From: Microvelia longipes
Taxonomy: Eukaryota; Arthropoda; Insecta; Hemiptera; Veliidae
Assembly: GCA_018340805.1 (NCBI GenBank)
Contig: JACMZG010001913.1
Coordinates: forward strand, 6,603,230 to 6,667,229
Direction: 5' to 3'
Length of the DNA: 64,000 nucleotides
Part shown: positions 53,141-64,000 of the stretch, piece by piece
Layout of the letters: each line of letters starts with the position of its first letter
Numbering within the stretch: the stretch's first letter is position 1
Program-made: the position numbers and the translations under genes
Notes under the pieces: model-generated
What the model was told of the DNA's origin: nothing
The model's input: the letters and a program-made list of their open reading frames with translations, nothing else
The model's database searches: none

Positions 53141-53228
53141 ATATAATATATTATATATATTATATATATAATATATATATAATATATATATATAATATAT
53201 ATATATATATAATATATTATATATATAT

Positions 53229-53285
<57 letters not shown>

Positions 53286-53290
53286 TATTT
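53141..53290. repeat. (TA)n microsatellite
   Basis: Long interrupted TA tract. Confidence 0.95.
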
Positions 53291-53829
53291 TATAAATTTA
53301 TCAATCGTTTGACTTGAGAATGTAATTAAGTAAGAATATTAATGAAGAATATAGCAACGTTGTATTTGGATCGATCTGTCTCCTAAACTATTTACCTCTG
53401 CCCATTGATTTTCTAAATTTAGTCAACTACAAAAGACACGACTTCACCCCCTCCCCTCCCCCCTCCTTCCACTTCGTTCTTTCAACCATCTTAAAATAGA
53501 ACTTTTATCGCACAATTGTTCCATCTTACTTAAGAATAAATGTGTTTTGACTTTTTTTTACGTAGAAAAGTAATTAGATTCCATTGTACAGCTTTCTTTT
53601 ATTGGAGGAAATAATGAAAGGAAATTTTGACGCTGATTCTTTTTCTCTTTATATTTCATTTGACATCGTTAAGTAGCTGTTGTTGTTAAAATGGAGGTTT
53701 TGTCTTCATGGCTTTGAATTCAAATTAGTTTTGGTGGTTAAGATGTCCTCAGAGGAAGTAATGGGTAGAGCTGAAAATTAAATTGTCAAATGAAGTGTTG
53801 TCTTAGATTTGGAAATTTTGCTTATAGTA

Positions 53830-54372
53830 TGGTATAGTAATATGGGGGAGTGGTAGTATCTACCAGCAAGTAGGCCACCTTGTTGGGCCCTTTTTGCCAG
53901 CTCCCTAAGATAGTGTTCTACTCCTTTTAATTTCAAGTGTAGGTGTATTTCATCTAATCTAGACAGAAGAGCCGTGAATTTCTATGGTTCCTCTCATGCT
54001 TTTTCAAGCATCATACATATTTTTACTGACTCTTATAGTCTAGTGAAAACTAGTAACAACACGTGCCCTCACTGTTAAACTAAACCACCACACACTTTAA
54101 ACTACAAGGCAGAATCAGTATAGTATTATAATGAATCTACTATGAGAGTCCTAAAATTTACCCATACCCAGTTTCACTTAGGGTAAGTAATCTTTAACGA
54201 GTACCTGACAACGTAAGACCACCGGCGATCTGACGTGTACGCAGAATTTGTATCCCTCTCATAAAATCCCAGAGGCCCGTGCTGGGATGAACCCATGACT
54301 GAATAAACTCGGAAGTTAAAGTCCATTCATTCTGTGTATTGGCCGCGTACCTTGACCACTACACCACCGGTG
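53830..54372 (-). mobile_element. tRNA-headed SINE, copy 3
   Basis: Best preserved inverted copy: ends in ctgggatgaacccatgactg (B box) and tgtgtattggccgcgtacct, then gaccactacaccaccggtgt (A box), matching the head of copy 1. The body includes tgttgggccctttttgccag. Confidence 0.75.
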
Positions 54373-54765
54373 TAGATTAATATTTTAGAACATTTTCATC
54401 CCTGAAGACCAGGAACTCATTTCACAAAAGTACAAGTCTTGTATACTACAAGTAAAAAGCTACAAGTTTACTAATAATTGTAAGAAATTTTTTTCATTAA
54501 CGTACAAGTGTGGACTAGAAATTATCAGCGACTTTTATACAACTTTATTAAAAACAATAGTAGGTAACAAGTTTTTTTAAATCTCCTAGGAAACGAGCAT
54601 ATTGTGTCAAACTCCAATCAAATTGATTATTTCCCCCACAACTTACAAACTATTGTTTTTAATTGTACCACAAACAAATGTTTCACAGATATCATTACAA
54701 TTTATTGTAACCTACACATAAAGAGATAAAACTAGAAGGGGCATATCCTATCTCATATTATTAAA

Positions 54766-55453
54766 GATTGGAGTTGGAGTCGAGGATAGACCCCATTTGC
54801 ACTGCGACTGGAAGTTTATTGTACAATCCCCTCAATTGGTCCAGGTCAGAATAATCCTTTTCCCCGGACTAGGTCTAAGATCTTTTTGATCAGTGATTCA
54901 TTGGTAGAGTCAAACTAAGTGAGAGTGCTGCTACCAAAGTTAGACAACCTTTGAAAGGCTAGGGCTTCACACCTCAGAAATATGTGAGAGGCAGTTTCGG
55001 TTTCCGATTCACAAAGCCTACACTGGGTTTTCTTTAAAGATACCAATAGTATGGAGATGTTTTAGGAGGTGACAGTGACCAGTCAGTAGTCCAGTTACTG
55101 TTCTAAGGTCTCTTCTGCTTAGACTGAGGAGGTCCTCAGTTACTTTGGGACTGGGTCCTTTTAACATAAGTTTAATGTGCCTCATGCCAGAGGATTTGTT
55201 CCAGTGGTGCAGATAATTGGTTAAGAGCCAATCTTTAATTACACCTTTGGCTATAGCTTTGGGTTCAGGGCCTACAGGAGTGGTCTCAGACTCCATTTTT
55301 GCAAGGATGTCTGCTTGCTCATTACCTTCAATTCCCTTATGGCCAGGAACCCATTTGATTGCTACATCATTGTTGAGTGACAAGGTTTTGTAAGCACTCC
55401 CAGACAAGCTTGGAGTTGACTTTGTAAGAACCAAGAGCTTTACTGGGAGTTTT
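54766..55453 (-). mobile_element. R1/I-like LINE 3' end with RNase H
   Basis: 5'-truncated fragment, minus strand. Contains an RNase H C-terminal half and, after a frame change at about 55018, a CRLC-type zinc segment (CRLCESETETASHIFLRC). These are features of RNase-H-bearing LINE clades. Confidence 0.75.
55018..55450 (-). pseudogene. LINE RNase H fragment
   Basis: AIKWVPGHKGIEGNEQADIL is the RNase H C-terminal motif (W-[VI]-x-GH-x-G-[IN]-x-GNE-x-AD). It is followed by RRDLRTVTGLLTGHCHLLKH, typical of retrotransposon RNase H tails. The upstream catalytic residues and RT are missing. Confidence 0.8.
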
Positions 55454-55530
55454 GCTGCCAGTAATCCTATCTCATTAAATTGAGAGACTTGAAACATCTT
55501 TTCAAGCCTCATAAAACATTCAAAAATGTT

Positions 55531-56470
55531 ATATGTCAATTACAGTCGTACCTTCTTATCAAGAACTTCTATACAAAAAATCGTTCTCTATAACGAATTT
55601 ATTTTAAGCCCCGGTTTCGGGTTTTTAGTGCAAATACAATACTTTCTCTAAATACCTGCCGTATAAATGAAGAAAATTAAACAATATTTATTCCGACATA
55701 AAACATTAAAATTAACATCAACCTCGGACATTGATATTTACAGATAAGAATAAAAACTTGTGATTTTAAATACAGACTTTTCCGCTTTTCCTAAAATATA
55801 GAGTCGAGTCACGCTAAGTTCTATTTATACCCTAAGTAGGTAAACTTATATCGACGGTTCCTTTATTAAAAAAAAATATATATATATATGTGCCCCGAAT
55901 TCAAATCTTTAAATTTAGAATACTAAATTGATCCAACGTCATTTCGTAAATCAATTTTAACTGTATTTGTTTTATTTAAGTTGGTTATGAAAGGAAATTT
56001 AAGGGAAATAAAATCAACTACTGGTAGGTTTAACTAAAAACCAGGTTAAACGATGTGATAGCATGTCGAGATACTTTCATATGCAGTGTTGCCAGGAATT
56101 TTCATTACTTACTTTCACTTTTAGTTATTTAAATTTAGATAGATGATCCATACTCGGCAGTTTGTTTTGTAACTCTATGGCCGCTTCGAGGCCACATGGG
56201 TGTAGTATTTTATTAGTTCGTCGTGTTACTGGTTTATATAAAAAAAAATAAAATAAAAAATAATTTATTTTCTGTTAGAATGTACATATAATGGTTTGTA
56301 TTAACCTGTTATTTATAGTATACAATTTTCTAACAAAAAAGGGGGGGGGTGTTACGGGTGCACCCTGCTCTTCCACATCCCTCTTCCACACCCTGTTATT
56401 CCATAAATGGCATACCGCCTGGATATAAGCGAACTTACAAATGTATTAGAGAAAAAACTTGATTTGTTTA
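55531..56470. other. Intronic, no gene seen
   Basis: AT-rich with a short (TA)n at about 55876. No exon signal fitting the IA-2 phase chain. Confidence 0.45.
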
Positions 56471-56803
56471 CATTATGTCAATTAAGGACGTATTGTTTGT
56501 TCGACATTTATATGTAAATTAAGGACGTATTGTTTGTTTGACATTTATATGTCAATTAAGGACGTATTGTTTGTTTAACATTTAATATTATTTAATTATT
56601 CTATGTATATATATATCGTATGTATGGAAATAAAGATATCATTATTGTTATATGTCAATTAAGGACGTATTGTTTGTTTGACATTTAATATTATTTCATT
56701 ATTCTATGTATATATATATATCGTATGTATGGAAATAAAGATATTATTATTGTTATTATTATTATATGTCAATTAAGGACGTATTGTTTGTTTGACATTT
56801 ATA
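56470..56803. repeat. Compound tandem repeat
   Basis: Five copies of tatgtcaattaaggacgtat and tgtttgtttgacattta, with two longer units that also include ctatgtatatatatatcgta and tggaaataaagatat. Confidence 0.88.
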
Positions 56804-57020
56804 TGTCAATCGATAAAACCATAAAAATTACTGATAACACAATTAAACTTCGTATGTTAGTGAACCACACATAGTTGTATACGTGTAAAAAATATCTGCC
56901 TAATATAAACACTGTATGGAGATTTGTGATTTTTTGAAATGTTTATCGGGGTCGATATTGTGGGTTAATGACGTCACACACATTCCATAAACAGTAGAGT
57001 ACGGAAGATTAGCAAGGTTG
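56804..57020. repeat. Interspersed repeat, copy 2 of 2
   Basis: Similar to 16964-17210. The adjacent tandem units start with the same atatgtcaat, so the array may have grown from its edge. Confidence 0.6.
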
Positions 57021-57154
57021 ATGAAAAATAAGAAGAAAAAAACGTTAATAGCAAAGCGCTTTCAACCTCAATGCAAAATCAACAAGCAAGAGTATAAATA
57101 ATCCAAAATTGAATAATACGAAAATATTAAATTTTATTATTTTTTATTTAAATC

Positions 57155-57350
57155 AAGTAAGTAAGTAAGTAAGTATGCTTTATTCCATTTAAATAATATA
57201 CAAAAAAAATACATATAAATAAATTTTGAACAAAATATAAAGTTATACTATACTTAGAGTTAGTTATATGTAACAGCAATAGATTCCTTTCAAAAATGTG
57301 AGTCCTCAAAAGCGATTGCTGGAGTGAGGACTCAGTCACTGCACTAGCAT
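57155..57350 (-). mobile_element. LINE 3' end with (TTAC)n tail
   Basis: taagtaagtaagtaagtatg at 57155 reads on the minus strand as an AATAAAGCATAC segment followed by TTAC repeats, a common tail of insect LINEs. No coding part left. Confidence 0.5.
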
Positions 57351-57359
57351 GTTCTTAGT

Positions 57360-57446
57360 AAAAATATATTATACATACACATTACACACATACCATATAT
57401 ACATACATAACATATATACATACACACTTATACATATATACATAAA

Positions 57447-57477
<31 letters not shown>

Positions 57478-57504
57478 TATATTATATGTATATATAATAT
57501 ATAT

Positions 57505-57538
<34 letters not shown>

Positions 57539-57630
57539 ATATATATAATATATAATATATATATATATATATATACATACACACACACACACATACATAT
57601 ATACATATACACATTCATACATACATATAT
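57360..57630. repeat. (TA)/(CA) microsatellite
   Basis: Alternating acacac and tatata blocks. Confidence 0.95.
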
Positions 57631-58029
57631 ACAAAATAATTAATATTATACATAATTAAGAACAAATCTCATGAGGGTTTAATTTGGTTGAAAACCGGCA
57701 TGTTATTAAATTTTTTTTTTGCTAAAAGACTTCTTAGCTTATGATGGCGATCTTAATTTAATAAATGGATTATTCGCTGAACCATTATGGCAAGATAGCT
57801 AGAACTAAGTCCCATCTTTAGTGAAACGACGACCTCTCTCATTGTCAAAAGAGAGCTTTATAGATCTTTCTCTAAAAGAATTTAATAATAAAGTGAAGGC
57901 GGCAGCATAGCAGAGCATTTCTAACATTTCCTATTCACTTCCCCTCTCAGAGTCTCTTTGAAGATCTTTTAAATTAAATATTATTAAAATTTTGAACAAC
58001 GTTAAATCTTGAATCTGATCAAAATCAGT

Positions 58030-58350
58030 AACCAATCAAAAATCAAAATCAGTAACTAGAGTTAACTAGCGTAGAGTACTACGCTAGCGTACTTAGAGTA
58101 CTACTAGCGCCACTATAGTTACTGCGAAAAGCGAAAGCTTTTCGCAGTAAACAACATATTTCTAGTGTTGTTTGCTAATAACTATACAAATATGTTGTAT
58201 ATAAATACAACTTTTTAACCTTCTTAACGTGTATATACTTTTTATGTTATTAACTTTTAGCGAATTTCCTTTGGGAATAAAATTCGCTAATGGGATAGGC
58301 GTCATCCCATTAGCGAATAGGCGTCATCCCATTAGCGAATAGGCGTCATG
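58030..58350. repeat. Cluster of palindromes and a 26-bp triplet repeat
   Basis: ttactgcgaaaagc-gaaa-gcttttcgcagtaa (58118-58150) is a perfect palindrome. gcgtagagtactacgctagc precedes it. tcccattagcgaataggcg is repeated three times at 58300-58345, and cgctaatgggat-aggcgtc-atcccattagcg is palindromic. Confidence 0.8.
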
Positions 58351-58594
58351 GCGGAAGTCGAATTTATTATTATGTTATTTATTATAGTACTTCTTATAAT
58401 ACAAAAAACAAAAACATATCCATCCTCATAGGTTATCCAAGTCAGAAGTGGGACATAGTATATAAGGCATTAAACTTTTTAATTATTTACAAGAAAAACA
58501 ATTTAAAAAATATATTAAAACTTACCTTGAAAAAAATTCTTATTATTCACTAAGTGAGTATTTTTACAAAAAACAAATTAGTTTATTATAATGA

Positions 58595-58790
58595 TTGAGA
58601 CGTTCGATTTCGGCACAGGAGGTCCGGGGTTCGCAGCCCGGGCTATGCTCTAAGATTTTATGAATAGTATTTGTATTAAAAAGATTTCGCCAACTTTAAT
58701 AGAGTGTAGTAGATGGAACCCACCTGAGGTGGTTCCCGCAGGGTGAATACCCTGATGGACCGAAAGGCCCTAAAACGAGCATTTTATTTT
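58595..58790 (+). mobile_element. tRNA-like SINE with hairpin repeat body
   Basis: ggtccggggttcgcagcccg contains a good B box (GGTTCGCAGCC). The downstream block (58710-58785) is the hairpin repeat also at 8238-8312. An A box upstream is not clear. Confidence 0.5.
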
Positions 58791-59089
58791 TATAATGATT
58801 GAGACTGAGAGGGCAAGACTTCTTCGAAATCGTATTCTTTTTTAAGTTTTCGATATTTGTGTTAATAACCTGAGCAGGTAGCGTCACAAATTATCATTTT
58901 CAATTTTTTTTAAAATTTTCCTTAGAACATGCGCATATTTATTCTATAAATTATACATTATACGGCACTGCATTATATGCACTTACTTGAAGCATAGATT
59001 TGTGCTTCAAATGTAACAAAATGAACGTTTTTAAACTTCATTACTTAGCTTCACTTCACTACTTACTTAACTTCATTACAACTTCACTT

Positions 59090-59245
59090 ACTTTTACGTC
59101 CTAGGAGTTTTTTTTTACATTCATTATTGTCCTCGAAGGTGAAAAGTACTAAATAACCTCCTATAACAATAATGATTGGCTTCTCATCCTAAAAACGGTC
59201 CAATAAAGTGCTCAATTACGTACTACCTCAAAAAAAATATTTTAT
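59090..59245 (-). mobile_element. Element with TTTTTGAGGTAGTAC ends, inverted fragment
   Basis: acttttacgtcctaggagtt ... gctcaattacgtactacctc is the inverted complement of 27555-27690. Confidence 0.6.
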
Positions 59246-59401
59246 CTACTCACGGCAGCAAAATTAGCCATTACTGGACTGTTTTTAAGCTGCAAAATGT
59301 CATTTTACCTACACTGTCAAACAATACGGAAAATATTTTAAAACAGTACGCAAAATGTTTCAAAACAGTACGCAAAATGTTTTGGTAATGAAAAAAGTAC
59401 T

Positions 59402-60290
59402 AGGGAGTTATGGCTCATTTAAATAACATGTGGAACAAGTCCAAACTCCCTAGGCGGGAAAATGAATGAGCGGAGGTTATTATTTTACAAATTATTGCGT
59501 GAATTTCGGTATTGTTTTATTTTGTAAACTATGATTTATTCTAGCTTGTTTCTAGTATGTAACTTTCTTTATTGTTACTTAAAATTACGATATTATTATT
59601 AAATGTTTAACATTTAACATTTGTTTATCTAATAATATATAATGTTTTGGAAACAAATTGGCAACACTGATAATTTTAGCATTAAATTAAATTATTTACC
59701 AGCTGTTTATGAATCGACAGATTTTTAATGTTTAAGTCGTCAGATTTTGTATTTCATGTTGTTATATTTAGTTTAAGTATATAAAGTTACAAAAATAGAA
59801 CGTTATCAAAAACTAAATCTGTAAACTAAAGTTAAGTTACTAAAACATAATGAGTGAGAACGACAGTGAAGTGAATAAAGATACAAACATTGTTGACATT
59901 GAGTTATTGGACCAAAGTCCACCTGATATTGTCAGCGTTGCATCTACTTCAAAGCAGTCTTTACTGCCTGTAAAATTTCGCAGCAAGTATTTAAAATAAT
60001 CTCTTGTGTATTTTTTCTGCCGTTAGTAGATAAAATAGTATATGCTTCTATGCAGCAAAGGAAACATTGCAGACTCGAGCAATTAATTACCTGCCTCGGC
60101 TTACGCCTCTGCAGGTAATTCGCCATTTGCCAGCCTCGGCTTCGCCTCGTCTGTCAAATGGGTTAATTACCTGCCTTGGCTTACGCCTCTGCAGGTAATT
60201 TCCATAGCCCACCCTCGCCTTCGGCTCGGGGGCAAATTTATAAAACTCGTCTGCAAAATTCCATTTTGCTGCCTAGTAGCATAATATACT
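59402..60290 (+). mobile_element. Crypton-like non-autonomous relic, copy 2
   Basis: Begins agggagttatggctcattt and ends ccattttgctgcctagtagc. Same family as 1705-2400. Contains an ATG-started ORF fragment at 59850. The right part has tandem ctgcctcggcttacgcctct units forming hairpins with gcaggtaatt. Confidence 0.55.
59850..59998 (+). pseudogene. Crypton-like recombinase N-terminus (relic)
   Basis: MSENDSEVNKDTNIVDIELL then DQSPPDIVSVASTSKQSLLP and VKFRSKYLK, then stop. It parallels the 21.7-kb relic (PPDVLEIATN ... SLLPGKSGSRYLK). In both copies the recombinase is cut near the same place. Confidence 0.5.
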
Positions 60291-60295
60291 ATAAT

Positions 60296-60522
60296 CAGTA
60301 CAAAATTACAATAAATTATTTAGTGGAACATTAAAAATACAAATCAAAACACAAAAAATGTGCGGGAAGCCGAAATGAAATGATGTATTATAACCTTACC
60401 TCACTCTTAAAAGAGGTTACAATGAGGTTATACAGAGCCTCTGTGAACCCTTAAAAGATATTTTAGGCCTCTCAACTTATTTTGATAGGATATGACCTTT
60501 CTAGTATATATGTATCTCTATG
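60296..60522. mobile_element. 8-bp-TSD MITE, 5'-deleted copy
   Basis: Retains the interior (tgcgggaagccgaaatga, aggttacaatgaggttatac) and the right end ctagtatatatgtatctcta; the left terminal repeat is missing where the Crypton-like relic ends. Confidence 0.7.
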
Positions 60523-60785
60523 ACTTAAGGTACCGTAACTCTATTTTACTAAACCGAAAAAAAAAATTAAATCAAAACTAAACGCTTCGTCAAAGACTAG
60601 AACAGTCACTCTCAACTACATTCCGTACTAAATAACAAACGCTTGCGTCTAATATTTTTCGTAAACTAAGTGTTTTCTGGTTATTCTAGGGTTTTTTGGT
60701 TGCATAAACTTATCTAGATAAATGGGAACAACCCGCATTTATTTATTTTTGTCCCTATTTACGACCATAGTTTTTCGGTCAACGT

Positions 60786-61258
60786 AGACTAGTCATATCG
60801 ACTAGAGATTTCGTAGACTAGTTATCGACTAGAGACCATTTCGACTAGTCGACTAGAGACCATTTCGTAGTCATATCGACTAGAGACCATTTCGTAGACT
60901 AGTCATATCGAATAGAGACATTTCGTAGACTAGATCGACCATTTCGTAGACTAGTCATATCGACTAGAGACCATTTCGTAGACCTAGTCATATCGACTAG
61001 AGACCATTTCGTAGACTAGTCATATCGACTAGAGACCATTTCGTAGACTAGTCATATCGACTAGAGACCATTTCGTAGACTAGTCATATCGACTAGAGAC
61101 CATTTCGTAGACTAGTCATATCGACTAGAGACTTTCGATGACGAGCATATCGACTAGAGACCATTTCGTAGACTAGTCATATCGACTAGAGACCATTTCG
61201 TAGACTAGTCATATCGACTAGAGACCATTTCGTCGACCAGTCGTCGACTTCAGACCAT
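60786..61258. repeat. 32-bp palindrome-rich tandem repeat
   Basis: About 13 units of actagtcatatcgactagag and accatttcgtag, some truncated. The unit contains inverted ctagtc and gactag halves. Confidence 0.93.
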
Positions 61259-61649
61259 TTTTATTCAATTTGGCGCCCCAATGGACATATATAATAACTT
61301 TTTTCCCAGCGAAACTGTTTAATCTTGAACTTTACCGATTTAAAATAAATCGCTACGAACCGGTTAAACGAGATCATAACTGATTTTAAATAGGGTTTAT
61401 GTCCTCCACCAAAAATTGATTTAAAAATAATATTTCGTTTGAGAGATAGTGTTCACAAAAATCTACTAGATGTACATAAATATATACATAAATACATACA
61501 CATACTGATAAGCAGTACAGTCGCCTACCAATAGTCTGTAATAATACTGAATAAAGCACAGGGCGTTATGATAGTAACGTAAACACACACAGAACCAACC
61601 AACCTCACCGTAAAAAGAGTAAAAATATCTCCGTATCTTATATAAAACC
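61259..61649. other. Intronic, no gene seen
   Basis: AT-rich; nothing recognised. Confidence 0.45.
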
Positions 61650-62360
61650 TTTATAGTCCAAGAGCAAAATGTGACTTCTGGTGTAAAAATGTGACTCATT
61701 TTGAACTACTTCAAACCAAATTTTTCTGGAAATATACCTTAAATTATGAAGGAAAAGCACGGTCAGCCGATCCCGAGTGGAGCCCTTCATATGAATGCGC
61801 TCGCTCAAAATTATAGAAAATCGTACAAATTTCAGTTTTATTGCAATAAGTGGTTCCCTGTAGGTCGTGTGCAAAACATAAAGAGAATATTTTTTAAAGC
61901 TGATGAAATTGTTTATAAAACGAGTGTTTTTTCGTCAAAATCGGATGACTACAACTAAAGTTATAAAATTTTTTATATCTCCAAAAAAATGCACAAAATG
62001 CCAATCTTTTTTCAAAGAAATTCGCTGACTATGCATGAAATAACCATTTTTAGGTGTTTTTAAAAGAGCCATTACTTTGGTTGTAGTCTCCGATTTAGAT
62101 GATTAGACACTCGTTTATAGAAAATTTAATAACCTTTTTTTTTTTTTTTTTTTTTTTTTTATTTATTAAAAATTTATTAAATTAGTGCTAACAAATTTAA
62201 AAAATTCAAAATAAGCACAGTCAACTTAGTTACAAAAAAAGTAATTAAGATGAAGTTAATTTGCTGACATGAGTCCTAAATTGCTGGAGTTTTAAAAATG
62301 TTCTAAAATTAGTGCGATTTTATAAAACATTTGGGCTTGCGCAATCATATGAAGGCAGAC
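61650..62360. mobile_element. Large foldback element (TCCAAGAGC), degenerate copy
   Basis: Left arm 61650-61960 matches 44937-45200; the right arm is largely replaced by a T-run (62133-62160) and unrelated sequence, with a short terminal piece at about 62310-62355. Confidence 0.65.
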
Positions 62361-62361
62361 T

Positions 62362-62381
62362 ATTATATATAATATATATAT

Positions 62382-62478
<97 letters not shown>

Positions 62479-62480
62479 TA
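62362..62480. repeat. (TA)n-(TG)n microsatellite
   Basis: TA tract followed by about 40 bases of TG; about 80 bases left of exon 1 (donor side). Confidence 0.95.
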
Positions 62481-62558
62481 ATATTGATAAAAAGATATTT
62501 TTAAAAATTAACAATTTCGGTAATTGCACATTTGTAATGGCAAAACAGGTAGACTTAC

Positions 62559-62612
62559 CATCTACGCAAACTTCAAGCTCTGGATCGCACACAGATTCAC
62601 TGTAGATACAAC
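62559..62612 (-). CDS. IA-2: IA-2 exon 1 of 19 in window: start of RESP18-like domain
   Basis: 54 bases, residues 1-19 (first and last codons split). Acceptor CAG to the right, donor GTAAGT to the left. Encodes GCIYSESVCDPELEVCVD, which lines up with the first three conserved cysteines of the IA-2 N-terminal luminal domain (C..C....LEVC). Enters in phase 1 (completing a Gly codon) and leaves in phase 1. The upstream exon with start codon and signal peptide is beyond base 64000. Confidence 0.9.
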
Positions 62613-63141
62613 CTGAAACACGTACATAATGTTTATTAGTAAAATTAATCAAGGAGTTAGAGACGGTTAGAATAGGCAGAATTCCTTTGTTTTGGAAGAA
62701 AGTGCTAATCACAGAGACAATAAGATCTTAAAGGAAATGGAGGGATACTGGTTCGATGGATTCCCCTTGGCCAACTGATCCCAAAAATATAGGTAACCTC
62801 ATGGTATAATATGCCTCTTCCTCATTTAGAAGTTCATTCTTGATTTAGACTTGGTCTGATGCACTTCTCTAATATTTACCTTCTTTTATCTCTTGATTTT
62901 AAATGTTTTAACTTTGATTTTAATTTTTTAATATTTTAACTCTGCTTAAGTGTAATACTGTTTTTAAATTTTATATATAAGTTACCTTATGCTTAAGGCG
63001 AAAACTGTGTTTTTATTCCGTAAGTTTTAAGCTTTATAATTTGTATTTGTATTTTTATCTCTTTAATTTCAGTTTTATTTTTAATGATGTATTTAGTTTA
63101 AATTTTAAGATTGGGTTTTTAAGAATATTTTATTGTATTGT
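62613..63141. other. Intronic, no gene seen
   Basis: No exon fitting the upstream phase-1 requirement or carrying a signal peptide was found here or further right. Confidence 0.5.
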
Positions 63142-63187
63142 AGGGCCCTGATGAAGAACTTGTAGCTAAGTTCGAAACGTTGGCTAA
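63142..63187 (+). ncRNA. Hammerhead-like core, locus 7
   Basis: GGCC, CTGATGA, one A, perfect 6-bp stem II GAACTT-gtagct-AAGTTC, GAAA, palindromic ACGT, T, then GGCT. Stem I GGCC/GGCT has three Watson-Crick pairs and one wobble. Followed by aataaatata and a TA tract, as at locus 1. Confidence 0.6.
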
Positions 63188-63261
63188 GTGAATAAATATA
63201 TGGTTTTTAAGTAAAGCTGTGTTATTATTCTAACCTCATCCCGAGATTGGTGCAAAGTGTA

Positions 63262-63264
<3 letters not shown>

Positions 63265-63320
<56 letters not shown>
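63265..63320. repeat. (TA)n microsatellite
   Basis: Pure TA tract. Confidence 0.95.
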
Positions 63321-63324
<4 letters not shown>

Positions 63325-63659
63325 TATATTCTACAGATACGATTATATTAACAGTATGAAAGGAAACTTGGTCCCTACGAGGCAAAATGCATTGCGGTAG
63401 CTTACAATTAGACCCTAAACGGTAAAGATAATAAATCTGGTTTTATTATGAGTGCTTAGCATAAAGATTAACACGGTATTAGGTTAATAATGAAGCAGGT
63501 TTTCTTGCTTTCAATTCTGAAGGGGTTTATAAAGCTTAACCACCTGTGGATTGAAGCTTTGTTTCGTGCTTTATTCAACTGAAATTATGCTTCATCAATG
63601 TCATACTTTATAAGAGAGTAAATACAGTAATGATTTTTTAACACTTCACTCACACACAT

Positions 63660-63811
<152 letters not shown>

Positions 63812-64000
63812 TATTTTATTTAATAGCTCGGGTACTCGATCCAATAAATGAAAAACAGAAAGTAACCAATCTATCTGGTTTACCAGATAAACTGTTTTGA
63901 TTGTGAGAAAGTTTTACATGGGAAAACTTCTACTTATTTTGCTAGCCGCAAAAATTCTCACAGAAATCATATCGATAGGGGGGGGAAGTGAAACAAAACA

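Larger units (their letters stand above)
54717..55530. mobile_element. 8-bp-TSD MITE fragment split by an R1/I-like LINE
   Basis: Left piece 54717-54765 (cataaagagataaaactaga ... cctatctcat) and right piece 55454-55530 (cctatctcattaaattgaga ... cttgaaacatc) belong to one MITE; the repeated cctatctcat is a likely target duplication of the LINE insertion. Confidence 0.65.

Noticed and set aside
55540..57150. Possible additional IA-2 exon
   Set aside because: Exons 1 and 2 already join in phase into the conserved motif LEVC-V-D-DGVFGRC with no missing residues.

Overview
The window looks like a repeat-rich insect (arthropod) nuclear genome segment. It is AT-rich, has short exons separated by kilobase-sized introns, and carries insect-type mobile elements: a BEL/Pao LTR element, Jockey/R1-like and RTE-like LINE pieces, Penelope relics, foldback elements and MITEs. 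A hemipteroid or other large-genome insect is my guess; the sequence does not decide the order.

The one host gene I can support runs on the minus strand across almost the whole window. It is the insect homologue of IA-2/phogrin (PTPRN/PTPRN2 family, ida-1 of nematodes), a dense-core-vesicle transmembrane receptor-type tyrosine phosphatase homologue. I located 19 internal coding exons between 62612 and 2425. Every one has an AG acceptor and GT donor, and all 18 joints keep the same reading frame, giving 664 residues without a stop. In transcript order they encode the cysteine-containing N-terminal RESP18-like domain (62.6-39.1 kb), a long acidic luminal linker (23.4-14.5 kb), the membrane-proximal mature ectodomain (12.0-5.7 kb), the transmembrane segment (4.85-5.03 kb) and the juxtamembrane cytoplasmic region (3.56-2.43 kb). 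The signal-peptide exon lies beyond 64000 and the phosphatase-domain exons lie before base 1, so both ends are missing. No promoter, start codon or polyadenylation site of this gene is in view.

Everything else is intronic repeat. From left to right: a Jockey-like LINE 3' half (0.3-1.7 kb), a Crypton-like relic (1.7-2.4 kb), foldback elements (3.1-4.3 kb), a second LINE 3' end (6.7-7.6 kb), an RTE-like LINE 3' end (8.3-9.7 kb), many MITEs (7-22 kb), a head-to-head Penelope insertion nested in a MITE (24.1-25.2 kb), a heavily nested foldback zone (26.6-29.1 kb), a full-length BEL/Pao element with matching LTRs and 5-bp target duplication (30.4-36.5 kb), a 28-bp minisatellite running into a giant TG repeat with an 871-base assembly gap (36.9-39.0 kb), tandem-expanded MITEs (40-42 and 50-51.4 kb), foldbacks (43-46.3 kb), tRNA-headed SINEs (20, 47 and 54 kb), and microsatellites towards the right end.

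The most interesting non-coding signal is a set of ten hammerhead-ribozyme-like cores at seven loci, several inside inverted-repeat insertions with about 12-bp target duplications. They fit processing signals of Penelope-like elements. The most interesting host-gene signal is an apparent old exon duplication in the luminal linker of IA-2.
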